Source: Isoetes taiwanensis
Lineage: Eukaryota > Streptophyta > Lycopodiopsida > Isoetales > Isoetaceae
NCBI GenBank assembly: GCA_021234155.1
Contig: JAJEKV010000061.1
Location: 2,321,950 to 2,385,949, forward strand
Direction of reading: 5' to 3'
DNA length: 64,000 nucleotides
Shown: positions 10,900 to 23,711 of the stretch, in pieces
Layout: each line of letters begins with the position of its first letter
Numbering within the stretch: position 1 is the stretch's first letter
Program-made: the position numbers and the translations under genes
The notes under the pieces: model-generated
Databases searched by the model: none
The model's input: only the letters and a program-made list of their open reading frames with translations
Told to the model about the DNA's origin: nothing

Positions 10900-11590
10900 C
10901 ATCACCAAATCAGCCAAGCCTTTATCTAATATTCACATGCAACCGTCAGTCAAACGAATGCATCAACCAGATCATAGCAAAACCATATTGAAAAGCGTAC
11001 AAAGAACACAAAGGAACCCCCAGTTATTGTGCGAAACTTTAAGTCAATTGTGCCTTCTCCTGAGGTTGCAAACAATCCTCTTCCAGTTTCCACTATTTGG
11101 TTTTTTGTTATGTTTGTAATTGTTTTAAACAATTTATGTTGGTTTGTCATGTGGTCACTGGTCCCTGAGTCCAGATACCAAACTCCATGTGCAAGATTAG
11201 CAACAAAGCTTGTGGCAAAAATATGTCTTTTATCATTGCTAGAACTCTAGTCTAATTCACTAGAATCTTTAGCCCTTGTGGCTTTGTGTCCTTAAGCTAA
11301 CTCTTTTCTTTTCTTTGCGCCCTCTTTATCTGAACCCTCTCTTTTTGTCTGGTTCAACGCAATCTCGAGCAATATGGGCAAGCTTGTTACAATTGCGAAA
11401 AAATTTTATTATCTCTTCCCTCATTTCTGCATTACATGTTCCGTAGAACTAAATCAAATTCTTAATGTTATTATGTGATGTTAGTGGTCCCAGCAAGAGT
11501 GCTCCCACTACTAAATCATCATACCAGCCTTTTCCATTTTTTTTAATTGCCGATCATTGATGGAGAGAATATTCCCACACTTGTGTTAGA
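10900..11590 (-). pseudogene. Ty1/copia Gag zinc-knuckle and protease fragment
   Basis: Reading the minus strand, a decayed CCHC knuckle (FRNCNKLAHIARDC, first Cys lost) lies at about 11410-11360. It is followed by WYLDSGTSDHMTNQHK near 11165-11120, the copia protease site (D-S/T-G) and its flank, then KFRTITGG. Order and spacing match the Gag-to-protease junction of a copia polyprotein. Several frameshifts and stops separate the pieces and no LTRs are seen, so it is a relic. Its upstream side is cut by the LINE end that begins near 11600. Confidence 0.7.
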
Positions 11591-11599
11591 TCAAGGGCC

Positions 11600-12862
11600 T
11601 AGGGAATATGAAAGATGCAAAATCGATGTGGACCATCAAAGATAAACCAGGATATAAAGTATCTAGGATCTATCCTCTGCTTTTAGAAAAACCAAGACTT
11701 AAAATAGCCACTAAATGGAACTGTCAAGAAAAGAAAGCTATCGGATTGGCTAAAATTGGTTGGGGGCTTTATTGTCCAAGAAAGATGGTGATTTTCAGAT
11801 GGCTTATATTAAACCAGAGTTTGTCTTGCAAGATTAGAGCTGCTAAATTCAAAGATATTATTGATGAATCATGTAGTCTTGGGTGTGGTAGTAATGAATC
11901 TCCTCTACACATCTTTCAATGCCCTTGGCTTATCCCCTTTTGAAACTGGATTAGTAAGCTCCTTAATAATTCCACAGGAACTACTGAAAGGGATTTTTTG
12001 AAGTTCTTGGAAGAGGAAGACAGTTTTATTGCAACAATTAGAACCATCGCACTATGATGTATTTGGATCCACAGGAACAGAGTAGCAATTCAACACCATG
12101 GCCTCTCTCTAAGTTGGCTAAAAGGGCAATTTCTAGGGAGATTGGTGGAGACAACTCTTGCCCATAAAATAGAGAAGGGTATGGAATATGATAAGCAATG
12201 GGACAAAGTGGGCTCTTTCAAGGGCCTCTACAACTTTTTTGAACTGCTATTGAAAGAAAAAAAGGGCATGCTCAGCTGTAACTTAATGGGCTCAGATAAC
12301 CAATCCCCATGGCCTGTAAATTAACATTGACTAATATTTCTATGGTTTTATTTGCAGCTCATTTGAACAGATGCAGCGCTCGGGTCGGGTCTATGATATG
12401 GATGCACAATTGAGCAGATATGAGGTGGCAGATCAACTTGTTTCATTCGATTTTTAGGAATCTGTATGAAAGAGAGCAGGGGCAGCATGTGGCAATTGTA
12501 ACCACTCTACTAAATAATTCCATGCATATAGTGCAAGAACTCGATGCTTGGTTACAGATATTTGGAAGAAGGCAAATTGCTGGGCTCACCATTGAGGATC
12601 TCATCCAAGCAGAGTACAACATCTACTGATTGGCAGATTATTGTTTGAAGGAAAACCATAACTCTACTAGTATTATTTAATCTTATTTTATATCTAGATA
12701 TTTGGTTTTAGTTCTTATATCCTTATGGATATTTAGGAATGCACTTTTCACCTACCTATTTTATAAATGAGGTGTTCTATCTTTTAGCTATATTTTTCTA
12801 TAGCTAATTATATGTATTTCATGTTATAATGAATACAACCTACTGCCATTTCTTCAAAAAAA
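11600..12862 (+). mobile_element. 3' end of an L1-type LINE (zf-RVT region, trailer, poly(A))
   Basis: The plus-strand frame 11608-11943 holds a conserved Trp, then SCKIRAAKFKD, then CSLGCGSNESPLHIFQCPW. This matches the zinc-binding zf-RVT domain at the end of plant LINE ORF2 (C-x3-C, then a H-x3-C pair). It continues after a stop with WIHRNRVAIQHH in another frame to about 12324. A second open block lies at 12420-12629. The AT-rich trailer ends in nine A residues at 12854-12862. Endonuclease and RT are missing, consistent with the usual 5' truncation. Confidence 0.65.
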
Positions 12863-14050
12863 AAGGGAGGGGGGGGGAGGCTAGGATTTTTTTCGTCCTT
12901 ACCTCAATAACACTCCCAATGGTTCAAATTAAATCAACATGAGCCAATGGATTGGCATATATATCATATCATTCTCAACACATAGTTACAGCCCAGAGGT
13001 TTGAAACGCATCAGCTAAAACTAGAAGGCTAACAGAGATCCAGCAAAAGGAACCCAAGCAATTGAATCGGATTTGTCCAAGCAGGCTGGATTTTATATAG
13101 CACCTCTGAACCCACCGAGCGAGGAATTCCCTAATCTATCAGACCATAAAGAACAGAGAATAACAAAACAATGCTTGGAGGATTCGAACCTCCAGGCCAA
13201 ATCGGCCTCGTCAGAAGCCACAAAGAAGAATGAATGAATGAATACTCTAAACTGTAAAACACGAGACAATTACAAGAAACGAAAGCTTGGTTGAAGAATC
13301 TAAAGAATGGAATAAGAATAAGAATAAGAATGGAGAAATTTGCAAAAATCTTTGCTTTGGGGCTTTGAATCTCATACCTACAGGAAGTTGCCAAAGCAAA
13401 AAGAGAGCAAGTAGTGTCGCCATAGCTGGAAGCATGGCTAATTTGCAAGGTTTGTTCTTTTTCGCAAGAAGCTCTTCAAAGAGTCATTGCCAGATTTGGT
13501 CTTTTGTTGCATTCCCTTCTGACAAACCCGATTCTTAACCTGTGATTTCAAATACCCTAAAATCTAGCCTTCATAAGCTGCTCCATCAAGTCCATCTCGC
13601 CGCTGGAGCCCATCCCTATTTTTCGGCTTCCAAATAGAAACTTTGTATAATACAATACGCGAATCGTATTCCCAACCACTGCGAGAATACCCTCCCGCAA
13701 TGTAAAACGATTGTGCAAACTTAATCTCTAATATATAATTATAAATGAGGTCAATAAAGGGGTGGCAATACCAAGATTTTTTAGAAGAATGACAGCGCTT
13801 CTATAAAAAAGGGAATGTTTCCATCATGGCAATTATGCAGATCATTCTTTAGAGCGTATTTACTTTTTACCTTGACATCTACCGGATAGGTAAAGTTTTT
13901 GAGATTTTCCTTTGATTGTGGCACGAATCAGTCTGGAGATTTCATTAATTGGCCACAAATTTGCTTATTGTCTGCTTGGCAATTACGAAAACAAGCACTT
14001 CATATTTTGGATCTATAGCAGATACTCGTAGCAGAAAAGCTAAAACAATT
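12863..14050. other. Mostly empty; one possible small minus-strand exon
   Basis: Around 13384-13480 on the minus strand there is a short frame (LLAKKNKPCKLAMLPAMATL, then LLALFLLWQLPVG) that ends at a good donor (CCTGTAG then GTATGAG). It reads like a basic segment followed by one membrane span or signal anchor. An in-frame TGA sits upstream. I do not recognise it. The rest shows nothing. Confidence 0.3.
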
Positions 14051-14059
14051 ACGATTTTG

Positions 14060-14300
14060 TGACGTGGATCTCCCATGAAGTAGACCATGCTGATCCAGGA
14101 GGTCAATGTAAACCGGAGGTCGAAGACCCTCGTGACATGGGTCCCCATGACTTGGTTCCTCCGCGACGTAGACCGTGCTGGTCTTGGAGGTCAATATAAA
14201 AGTGGGGTTAAAATTAAATAGAAATAGGGTGGATTCACACTAAGGGGGGTTAAATTCAGTTAAGTGGATCCCTCGTGACGTGGATCCCTATGACGTGGAT
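14060..14300. repeat. Degenerate GTGACGTGGATC-type repeats
   Basis: GACGTGGATC(T/C) or close variants occur near 14061, 14276 and 14291. A longer unit, GTAGACC(A/G)TGCTG, then GGAGGTCAAT(G/A)TAAA, occurs at about 14080 and 14168 (period ~88 bp). The copies are diverged. TGACGT is also the core bound by plant TGA/bZIP factors, but nothing here shows regulation. Confidence 0.5.
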
Positions 14301-14989
14301 CTATGATTCGTGGCCTTATCCTAATGCTTCTCCCTTTTAACGGGCTTGTTAGATTCCTAGCATATAATCAAAATGTTCTTTCACATCAACCCAACCGCTT
14401 GTGCTCAGTTGACTGCACCTTGTCCCTTGGTTGACAATGCACCACTTTGTTTTATTGTGCATCCTTTGACTCGAAGACGTTGGAAAATGCCTGGAGTCTT
14501 AACAATTACAACGTGGTATAACTCGAGCCATTTGCTGACATTGGGGACTTTTCAGTTAAAGTTTTTTTTGGGGGGCGATGGGATAGAGTTTTTTAACAGA
14601 AAGTTGTTGATTATCTACAGCCTATTCTGTCACAACAAGAATATATTTTTTGGTAATATTTTTTTTAACTTTAGTAGCATAAGAATCTGATTGAACTCAC
14701 CATCTTTGGATCTATTGACTTATAACTTTGCTTGTTAGATTTATGTGGGTATATAATTTGAAGAGCGAGAAATAAAGTATCGGTGTGTTGTTGTCTAAAT
14801 TTGTTGCTTATCCAAATTTGGCCACTTGAAGTGCTAAAATTTTGAAGAAAGAATTGCCATTTGGGTTAGATCCACGTTAAGAAAAAAGTAGCGAAATTGG
14901 CCATTTTGTACTCACATTAAAGAGATAAATTACATAAGGAATGACCAATTCATTGTAGTTACAAAAACTTTTAGGATGCTTAAAATTGT

Positions 14990-15310
14990 CCTTGTAAAAG
15001 AGTTTTTGCAAGATCTGACAGAACTCTATAGATCCAACATAGTTTTTGCAAGAGTTAACGGAGTTTTACAGATCTGACAAACATCTTGCAAGGTCCAAAG
15101 AGTTTTTGAAGATCTAGAAAGGCTCTTACAACGAACTTGCAAAAAACGACCTGCGAAAAAGGACTTGGTAGAGTGCTATATATCCCACAGAGTTTTTGCA
15201 GGAACAACAGGTCCAATGAAGATCTCACAACGTTCGAAGACTCTTTGCAATGTTTTTAAAGGATTGGCGAAGATCCTACAAAGAACTTGCAAAAAACAAA
15301 TGGCGGTGTT
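14990..15310. repeat. Degenerate AGTTTTTGCAAGATCT-type repeats
   Basis: AGTTTTTGCA plus GATCT(G/A)(A/C)ACA variants recur at about 15000, 15042, 15106 and 15190. ACTTGCAAAAAAC occurs twice (15135 and 15286). Quasi-periodic, non-coding, strongly diverged. Confidence 0.5.
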
Positions 15311-16320
15311 CACAACCCTAAAGCGAAGGAAAGCCTAAAATTTACATGTGAATCGGTAATGTGGAATGACTTTAGCCGACTTCCATTCTGCACACTAAAA
15401 TGCACCATACCAAAAAAATGCACCCTATTTTGATTTGTGGAATGTGTAAAGTGAAAGTCCTTGTTTTTTTGTTATCACTATCGGAAATTAGTTATCAATA
15501 CTAGAGGAGTACTGATAACTAATTATCAATACTATTCCACCCATATAAGCTCGATAAGGTGGTTATCGGTCTTTGCCTCAGCTAATAACAAAAAATGTGC
15601 AGCCTCGTTTGTACGTCCTTGCCTGCTCTTGGCCTTTACCTATTACTTACATGTGGAACACATATAAATGTCAAATCTGTCATAACATCTAAGGAAAAGT
15701 CCTAGCGTCTTAACGCTAAGTTCACATGCGCCATCGCGGCCATCACCATGTGTAAAATGCCTCATCCTTTTATGCCCACCATCACCGACTATCACAAATT
15801 TGCACAGTGTATAATAGGGCCCTGGCTCATGTGAACAGGCTCTAATACAGGACACTAGGTTATAAAATGTCAAACCATGCCTTTTAGTGTGTCACATGCC
15901 AAAACAGTCTTGAGAATCCTATGTGCTCTCAAAGCTTGGGGACCTGTTTTGGCTGTCCTTGATTTTCCGCGTGGGAGGCGCTTGTTTTGGGCTGTTTTTC
16001 AAATTGCAATTTGACGGGCAACCTCCCACTACAAGATTTTATTCTTTTACATTATTATTATTATTATTATATTTGACACTTTCTCATTCCTTGCCCGATC
16101 TGTATTCCTGTTCCTGGCCTCCGGATCCGACCATTTGCCTACTTTTTTTCAATCCGGAATGCCCATTTCTCACCTTTTTCATCAGACTGCACACTGATCT
16201 GCTTCAAAGTGCAAAAGTGATCTTGATTTCCAGGCAATAAACCTGTTTTGGATCAACCATAATCTTTTTGAAAGTCTTGAACATTGACAATGCTACTGCG
16301 CACAAATTAATCTGCAAGGT
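15311..16320. other. No gene seen; (TTA)n near 16051-16070
   Basis: Short open frames on both strands lack recognisable motifs. A short TTA/TAT microsatellite occupies 16051-16070. Confidence 0.4.
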
Positions 16321-16329
16321 TTTCAATAG

Positions 16330-16800
16330 CTTCGTATAGTTCAGGCGAGGAAAGATTTAGTTGGGCGTCAACGGCAGAAATTAAGATCCTTGGTAGTTCT
16401 GAATTTCAGATAACAGTCAATTACCTTCTTGGCTTCCTGGGTAAGAGTTATAAGAATACTGTGGGCATTGTTGATCTTGGAGGCGGATCAGTGCAGATGG
16501 CATATGCAATATCAGATGGAGCAGCGCAAAAGGCACTTAAACCTGAAGAAGGTGAAGATTCATATGTGCAGAAGCTTAAACTCTTGGGCAAGTCCTACAA
16601 CCTTTATATCCATAGGTAGGCACCTTTTAAATTTGTTTGGAAACGATTCGTTTTTTGTTTAAAGAATTTGCCACCTCTATCCAGTTATTTGCATTATGGT
16701 CTCTTAGCTGCACGAGCAGAAGTTATGAAGGTTGCTGATGAATCCGGTTTCTCTTCTATCATGAATGGCTTTGAAGGTACATATGATGATGTTGATGACA
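16330..16800 (+). pseudogene. Apyrase (GDA1/CD39 nucleoside triphosphate diphosphohydrolase) fragment, two exons
   Basis: One exon, ending at the donor at 16616, encodes [18 protein letters not shown] and [18 protein letters not shown], then [21 protein letters not shown] is the family's conserved nucleotide-binding region (apyrase conserved region 4). The next exon starts after CTATCCAG at 16685, joins in phase (H-S-YLHYGLLAARAEV) and ends GFEGTY near a GTACAT donor at about 16777. Apyrases hydrolyse NTP and NDP to NMP in the secretory pathway or outside the cell. Upstream and downstream exons are not found and the stretch before VNYLLG looks shortened, so this is a partial or broken copy. 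Confidence 0.75.
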
Positions 16801-17760
<960 letters not shown>

Positions 17761-17949
17761 TAACTTCTCGCTAGGATCTAATCTAGCAGAATTTCTTACT
17801 CCAAACACTAACTCTCCGTAGAGCTTGAGATTTTGTCTACCCTGGCGTTACCCAGGCCCAAACCATATTCCCTAGCAAGTGTAGTGTTCTAGTTTAGCAA
17901 ATGTTTTATTTTAGCAAAAAATACAACTTATATCATGATTCACATGCTC

Positions 17950-18300
17950 TACTCTCTAAGATCTTATGCACAAGAACAGCTCAGCGAGGACCAAATTCTT
18001 AGCCCCATGCTAAGCTAGACCCATCCGAAGATCTATGTCATCTGTAAATGCAAGTTAACTCTGAGCAATATGCTCTTTCATAATTAGTCTTATGTACAAA
18101 ACCAGCTCAATGAGGACCAGATTTTCAAGCCCCAAACCAAACCATTCCCATACATGGACCTATATTATTAGTAATAATAAATGCGAGTATGAGCCCTACG
18201 CTCTTTTGTACCAGATCCCATGTACAAGATCAGCTCAATGAGAACCAAATTTTTAGCTCCAAACCAAGCTAATCCCATAAGTAGACCTATATACTCCATA
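17950..18300. repeat. Three diverged ~127-bp tandem units
   Basis: The block ACAAGA(A/T)CAGCTCA(A/G)(T/C)GAG, then (A/G)ACCA(A/G)AT, then CCAAACCAA(G/A)C occurs near 17968, 18095 and 18222, each followed by ACCTATAT-like sequence. Period is about 127 bp. No coding potential. Confidence 0.65.
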
Positions 18301-18722
18301 TTCAGCAAGAAAAACAAGCAAATTATTCTTATGCAATGTGGAAAATCTTGATAAATACTTAAATTATGGAATTTTTCATATGGTGATCCATTTATAATAT
18401 TCGAGCATCACTTAGACTTAGAGTTTGAGTTTCAGCCATATACTAAACAAAACTCCAATTGTATTTCCATGGGATTATCAAAAGGACAGATTTACAAGCC
18501 TCATACAAAAAAACAAGATGCACAACTGATGTCATGATGTGAGGAAGAAGATATACTTCTTGAGTTTTTACTATCTAGCTTTATATGTAAACTGTGTTCT
18601 TGAATATTAAGACAAAAATCTAGAACAGTTACAGGGCTGTTCCTGAAGGCAAAATTTCTCAAGACACTTTTATCCAAAATCAGCAAGGAAAAGTGAAGGT
18701 ATCACCACAATGTTTCAGTACA

Positions 18723-20091
18723 AAGAGAAAACAATTGTTCAGCAACCATTTGTTTAACCGTGTAAATAGGTCCATATCCATTCTGTGCCATACTTTGCTT
18801 TCAGGAACCATATTCTTCCATTCCATCTTAATGCTGCCATTTTCCAAGATTTTATACCACATATCATAACCAGCATTAACTTTTTTCTTAATTCTCCATG
18901 TCATCCTTATCACACTCTCCATAATGTAACAAATCCCATGTACCCCATCTAATGGGATATTCTCGTAACATTTGGTTATATCAGCAACAAACACGTCATT
19001 AACCTTAGGAGGTAAGTTACACATCACATCATAGATGGAATTGATTACCCAGGCCGCTTTGATCTTATTCTTTTGGAAAACATTAGCAGCACTGCATTTT
19101 TCATAACAAATTGTTGGCCACATGTCCAGAATGAGATTAAGTCCAGCTGCTACAATTGCAGCTGGAGTAGAAAAAATAGTTTCATGCGCATTGGTGATCC
19201 ACCTGTATTCCAATTTATGGGCTTTAAAAATGCCTAAAAGGTATGGTAATTCCATACTGAACATGTGTCCTATTCCCAACATGGAATCAATATCCTCCTG
19301 CACATGACTAATCAACTCCTCTCTAGTGATATCACACTTACAAAAATCATTGCTATTAAGCCTGATAGTGGCAGCTTCTCTGATATGTAAGGGGCAAATA
19401 AACACGGGATTATTAGCAGCTTTATCAACACCTGAGATGTACAGGTTATTAACCAGCCATTCAATATTTTTACTCACATTTTCCTCCATACATAAGAATT
19501 TTTTCTTGGATTCACTGTTACTTTCTACAAACATTTTGGCCAGCCATCTGATTTCTTTTCTAAGATCATTTTTACACTGCTCAATAACCAGTTCATCATA
19601 TTCCACAAGAGAAAACCTGTGTACGAGAAAAAACTGTTCAATGGTATTATCCATTTCTGCCATAAATTGCTCAATAGTGAATGGGTGATCTGGTATAAAG
19701 TTTAATCCAAGTTGAAACCAATTTTACAATGAATAATATTCAGGTCAGTTGTTCGGATGTGTCCGATTTTCTGATCAATAAATTTCTGTAATCTTGGGAT
19801 GCTACATACACATGCAGGTTCCAAAGGACTGGTAAACACAATTTTAGGTTTGTAGAACATATCCTTAAGGTTGCTGGTATACCTCCAACCAAATACTGTA
19901 TTTTCCCATATATTGTAGCCAGTGTGATCAAAAAATCTGCACAAAACACTCTTAAATGTACTGCTGTACTCAATTTTATCAACAACCTTTGAAAAATATG
20001 TTAAATGCACATATTTTTTGCTTGTTTTCTCCTTAATAACTTGTAATTTTACTCTTCCATCGATCCTGTTGCCAAAGATTTCTTCTTTTCG
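18723..20091 (-). CDS. Element unit A, exon 3: reverse transcriptase, 5' part (truncated)
   Basis: The exon opens after a TTAAAG acceptor with KRKEEIFGNRIDG and KKYVHLTYFSK, then ENTVFGWRY (shared with the 58.3-58.5 kb relic). A one-base shift at an AAAA run (~19732) moves to the frame FIPDHPFTIEQF. The RT core follows: YLLGIFKAHKLEYRWITNAH (fingers), VFVADITKCYENIPLD (motif A, catalytic Asp) and NGSIKMEW, up to LNKWLLNNC. At 18723 the sequence leaves the element, so motifs B and C are missing from this unit. The RT is not of the copia, gypsy, LINE or caulimovirus type. Confidence 0.75.
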
Positions 20092-20312
20092 CTTTAATAC
20101 AATAATAAATATTCGAAAAAGGTATTCAAAAAAAACTTTTGTATTTTTATTTAATACTCTTGATGATATCGCAAAATTTGGGATAAACCCATACATATTG
20201 GCAGAATAAGGGGTAAAACCCATATATTTTGACCATGAGGTCAGAGTTAACATGCAGAGCATGCTTCATCAAAATATATATTATCATATCAGATAGGCTA
20301 TGCTTGTTATAC
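20092..20312 (-). other. Intron 2 of element unit A
   Basis: A 221-bp interval with a GTATAAC donor and a TATTAAAG acceptor, AT-rich, lying between ORF1 and the RT. The equivalent interval is kept in units B and C. Confidence 0.45.
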
Positions 20313-21877
20313 CTGAATGAGTTCTCAAAAAGAGATATTATTACTGCGTGCTCCAGTGGATGCATCGCATGCGTTGATATTCACAACCCCACCACATTAG
20401 TAGCCATTTTCACCAATTTTGGTGGCCTAAGTATGCCAGTAACAGCAATATTATTATTTTGGTTTCTCTTTTTAGCAGGGGCATACCCGAAGCTGCTATT
20501 ATCATGAAGATGGTCCATCAAGAATTTCCTGGATTTGATAGTCTTTTCAATGATGTCAACCGCCTTAGAATTACCAAACTCCTGTTTGAAATTGGCATTT
20601 TCATTTTCAGCCAATCTGTGAGTCATTCTGAACATGAGATCCCGTATCTTAAGATACCCAATATATGAGATGACAACTTTTCTAATCGGATCAGAGGCCA
20701 ACCATCTGGCCATAAATGCAAATCTCATCTGAATTCTCTGTTCAGGCCATATCTTGTCCAAATTATTAAACATGAACCAGACCATATGGTCAAACCATAT
20801 TATATTATCAGGACACTTCTCATCTGTCACCTGATCACAGTTGCATCTGTAAAATGGGCAATACGTTCTCCAAATACGCTTCAGGTAAAAATCAATCCTT
20901 GGCTCATTGGTTTTGGCCATATGGCCCTTCTGCCCAATGTACAGTTCATTTCCAATTTGGCATTTCTTCTCAAGAAGTGAAATACTGAAAGGTAGCTTAA
21001 CATTTATTTTCCTTATATGTTTTGTAAACGAGATGGAATCCCTCTCAGCCTTATTAACTTCATCAGGACTTAAGCGTGCCAGCATGATAAATGACTCTTT
21101 ACTAATTGGAGTTGTAATACCCAAGTTTTTGCTAGCCCACAACATCTGTTGGAATTGATCCCCATGGATCTCAATATTCCTACTAGACATAATAGGAAAA
21201 CTGCCACAATTGAACAAGTTCAACTCCTTAAGATTGTAGGTTTCGATTTCCTCCTTAATTTTATCCTCTGAAGAAGGAACAAAGATTATCCATGCTAGGC
21301 CCAAGAATTGATCCGCATGAACCACATCATCAATATCAAATGTAATTGTCCAAGGAAACAGCAGGTTCATGAGTTTTTTCCATGCTATTATCCACTTTGT
21401 TGTTTGGAGTATAAGTATACTTGAGTGAATTCTGTTTTTCCAGAGCAGTTAAGCCATTAATGAAAGCAAGTAAATCTTGCAAGTCTTTACCATCCGCATC
21501 CATGTGAGCACTTGGAAGCTTCTTGTAGGTATCCACAATCAAGTCATGACATCTACCATAATCAGCATCTTTAAAACTTGAAACTAATCCAAGCATGTTG
21601 TTGAATCCAAGGAACAAGACCACTGACATATCTCCATCACCTAGTGTGCATTCTTTGCAGATAATTAAGTTATGTACCTCCTGTAATTTGATGCACGCCA
21701 TGACAGCTTGGACAGCCTTGTTGGGTGCCAAAATACCAGCTGCAGAATATCCCAGTCTTGATAATTCCGGAAGCCAAATAGGTCTACCAGTATTGGAATT
21801 CTCAGACACCCGGGCTTCTTTGAATGCTAACAAAGATGGTTGAAGAGACTAGCATCATTATTTTGAGCAACAGCTTC
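20313..21877 (-). CDS. Element unit A, exon 2: large ORF1 protein of unknown function
   Basis: About 520 codons with conserved blocks: WLPELSRLGY, APNKAVQAVMACI, LNLFNCGSFPIM, LWASKNLG, IGQKGHMAKTNEPRIDFYLK, WRTYCPF with a following Cys cluster (YRCNC and KCPD), FDHMVWFMFNNLD and SYIGYLKIRDL. It matches the 54-58 kb gene block by block. The Cys cluster (C-x4-C-x-C-x6-C) could bind zinc. I know no family for it; a nucleic-acid-binding or coat-like role beside the RT is only a guess. The open frame is split near 21336-21370, where unit B is continuous and unit A lacks a CAGG. It ends at a TGA about 20-30 nt before the donor at 20312. Confidence 0.7.
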
Positions 21878-22992
21878 CTATATAAAGCATAAAAATCAGT
21901 ATAAAAGAAAATATACGTGAAGGTATAAGTGAAAGTATAAGAGAACACAACTTAAAACAATAGTCCCAATGACCTCTATGGCTCACACCAGTAAAACCAG
22001 TGATTCAAAATGGGGAGATATATAAATTGGCCTAGCCAAGACCTCATGCATTAACCAGACATCCAAGGAGTCCTATATTAACTAGATAGGAAACCTGAAT
22101 TTATTGAACCCTAAAAAGGGAAACCATAGAGGTCATGGGACTAAAAAACATAAAGAATTCACCATAATAACCATGTCCTAGTCACCAATAATATTAGATT
22201 AATCCCAAACATGTAATATTGCCAAAAATATATGCTCAAACAATTAATCTCCCAGCAGACAAATCAGCAAGCTATTAAAGCCATTGACTCAATAAAAAAT
22301 AACCGCATAATAATATTATTTGAAGGATTCTAAATACAACCACCAAATGGATAGAGCGACCAATATGAGCCAATTATTGCCAAATTCTTAAAAAATTACC
22401 ACAAACATATAGATCTACCAGAAATATAACGATGTATTTTAAAGATAATAAAACAAAGATACTATAAATGGTTGTACTTCCGGGATCCGTAATATGAAAA
22501 AAAAACACAAGAGAAATAGGATTAAAAGGAAGTACCAAATGTATTGCCAAATATTTTGTCCATATGTCTTCAATAGTAATAGCAAAGTAAGAGTAAATAC
22601 TTACCCAAACGGATTGTAACAACAAAATTAATGAATAGTTCATAACCAAAGAAATTCCTCAAACATCCATGCAAAAAAGAGTGCGGAGAAGAGAGTTCTT
22701 CGGTTACCGCGCAAGAAATAGCACTTATTAGCCTAAAGAGGGTAAGAAATACTAATGCTAGCGGGTGTAAGCTATGAACTCTCTTGGCATTTCTCGCCTT
22801 TACCCACGTAATTTACATACTGAAAATTAATAATGTAATTTAAAGCCAACCCAAAGCTATCATACATCTTGCATTTAAATAATTTATGAACAGATCAAAA
22901 TTGCTGTACCATTGTATCCCAGATATAAGCTGCAGTAATAATCTCTTATGATAATTCGGACCATCTAAGTATAAATAATAATGAGCAAACCC
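21878..22992 (-). other. Intron 1 of element unit A
   Basis: A 1.1-kb AT-rich interval between a GTTTGC donor and a TTATATAG acceptor, conserved in units B, C and (partly) the copy at 61 kb. No open exon comparable to the zinc-ribbon exon of the 54-58 kb gene is seen here. Confidence 0.5.
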
Positions 22993-23331
22993 TGATTTGG
23001 TTGAATTTCATTGCTAGAGTCCTCTTCATTGTCGAAGTCGCTACAATCTCCACATTAGAATCAGCCACAATGACCACATTACTACCAGAAGTTTCTGCTA
23101 CTTTGGAGACATTCCCACAAGGATTCAGGCTTGGAACAAACTTCAAGATACCCATGTCACCTTTGGCCCTATTTGGATCTAATCCATGCTTGCTGCCTCG
23201 CATTTATCAATTAACTGCTTTTACTGTTGTGGACTGCTGTGCTCTATCCCATGTCTCCTCAGAAATTCAATAAGTTTGGGCCTAGTTTGCCCCTTATTAC
23301 CAGCGCCCTCTGGTCGGCCACTCTTACTCAT
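22993..23331 (-). CDS. Element unit A, exon 1: SAP-like N-terminus with acidic tail
   Basis: The ATG at 23331 opens MSKSGRPEGAGNKGQTRPKL, then IEFLRRHGIE. This is a short helix-turn-helix resembling a SAP-type DNA-binding motif, followed by a linker containing VVIVADSNVEIVA and an acidic stretch ending NEIQPNQ at a CAG/G donor. The start is chosen because a TATA box lies ~32-40 bp upstream and three other exon-1 copies share it. The frame is broken at two CAG/CTG sites (near 23040 and 23215) where unit B reads cleanly, so the breaks are probably base-calling errors. The exon splices to the ORF1 exon at 21877. A DNA-binding role is inference from weak similarity. Confidence 0.6.
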
Positions 23332-23362
23332 GCTCAAGCTTTCCGAATTGGGAAACTAAGTC

Positions 23363-23370
23363 TATTTATA
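23363..23370 (-). promoter_or_regulatory. TATA box of the element minus-strand gene (unit A)
   Basis: TATAAATA on the minus strand, 32 bp upstream of the exon 1 ATG, implying a very short leader. Identical at 32192-32199 (unit B) and 62381-62388 (61-kb copy). Unit C has CATTTATA on the plus strand (40892-40899). Confidence 0.6.
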
Positions 23371-23685
23371 CTGTCTATTTGCTAAAACCAATTAAGGAGA
23401 TTTTAAGCCCTTAATCCCATACGCTAAAGCAGAAATTACAAGAACGTCCAGATAAAGTGCAACTTACCAGATATCTACAAGAAATATACTAGAAATAATC
23501 CAGAATTACTCAAGAGAAATGAAATAAAAAATGCATTATCAGTACCTGTAGCTTTCGAGCTCAGAATGCAACAAAATATGATTGCATACATGCAGCCGTC
23601 AACAGTAGTTTCCAGAAGAGTCATCTCCAGTTAGTTACAGATCATTTAGTCACTGCCCAAGTCACGCTTGTCCGCCAACAGAGCA

Positions 23686-23711
23686 TTAGGGTTCGTCCAT
23701 CGATTAGGGTT
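23686..23711 (-). promoter_or_regulatory. Two telo-box-like motifs upstream of the element gene
   Basis: AACCCTAA occurs twice (23686-23693 and 23704-23711, minus strand), about 360 bp upstream of the ATG, with a third near-match (ATAAGGGTA on the plus strand) beside it. Telo-boxes are known in promoters of plant growth and translation genes and as Polycomb recruitment sites. Preserved in units B, C (partly) and the 61-kb copy. Confidence 0.45.

Noticed and set aside
13160-13215. Possible tRNA gene on the minus strand (perfect GGAGG TTCGAAT CCTCC T-arm)
   Set aside because: No acceptor stem partner and no convincing box A or anticodon arm upstream at the right distance; kept only as a chance or fossil box B.
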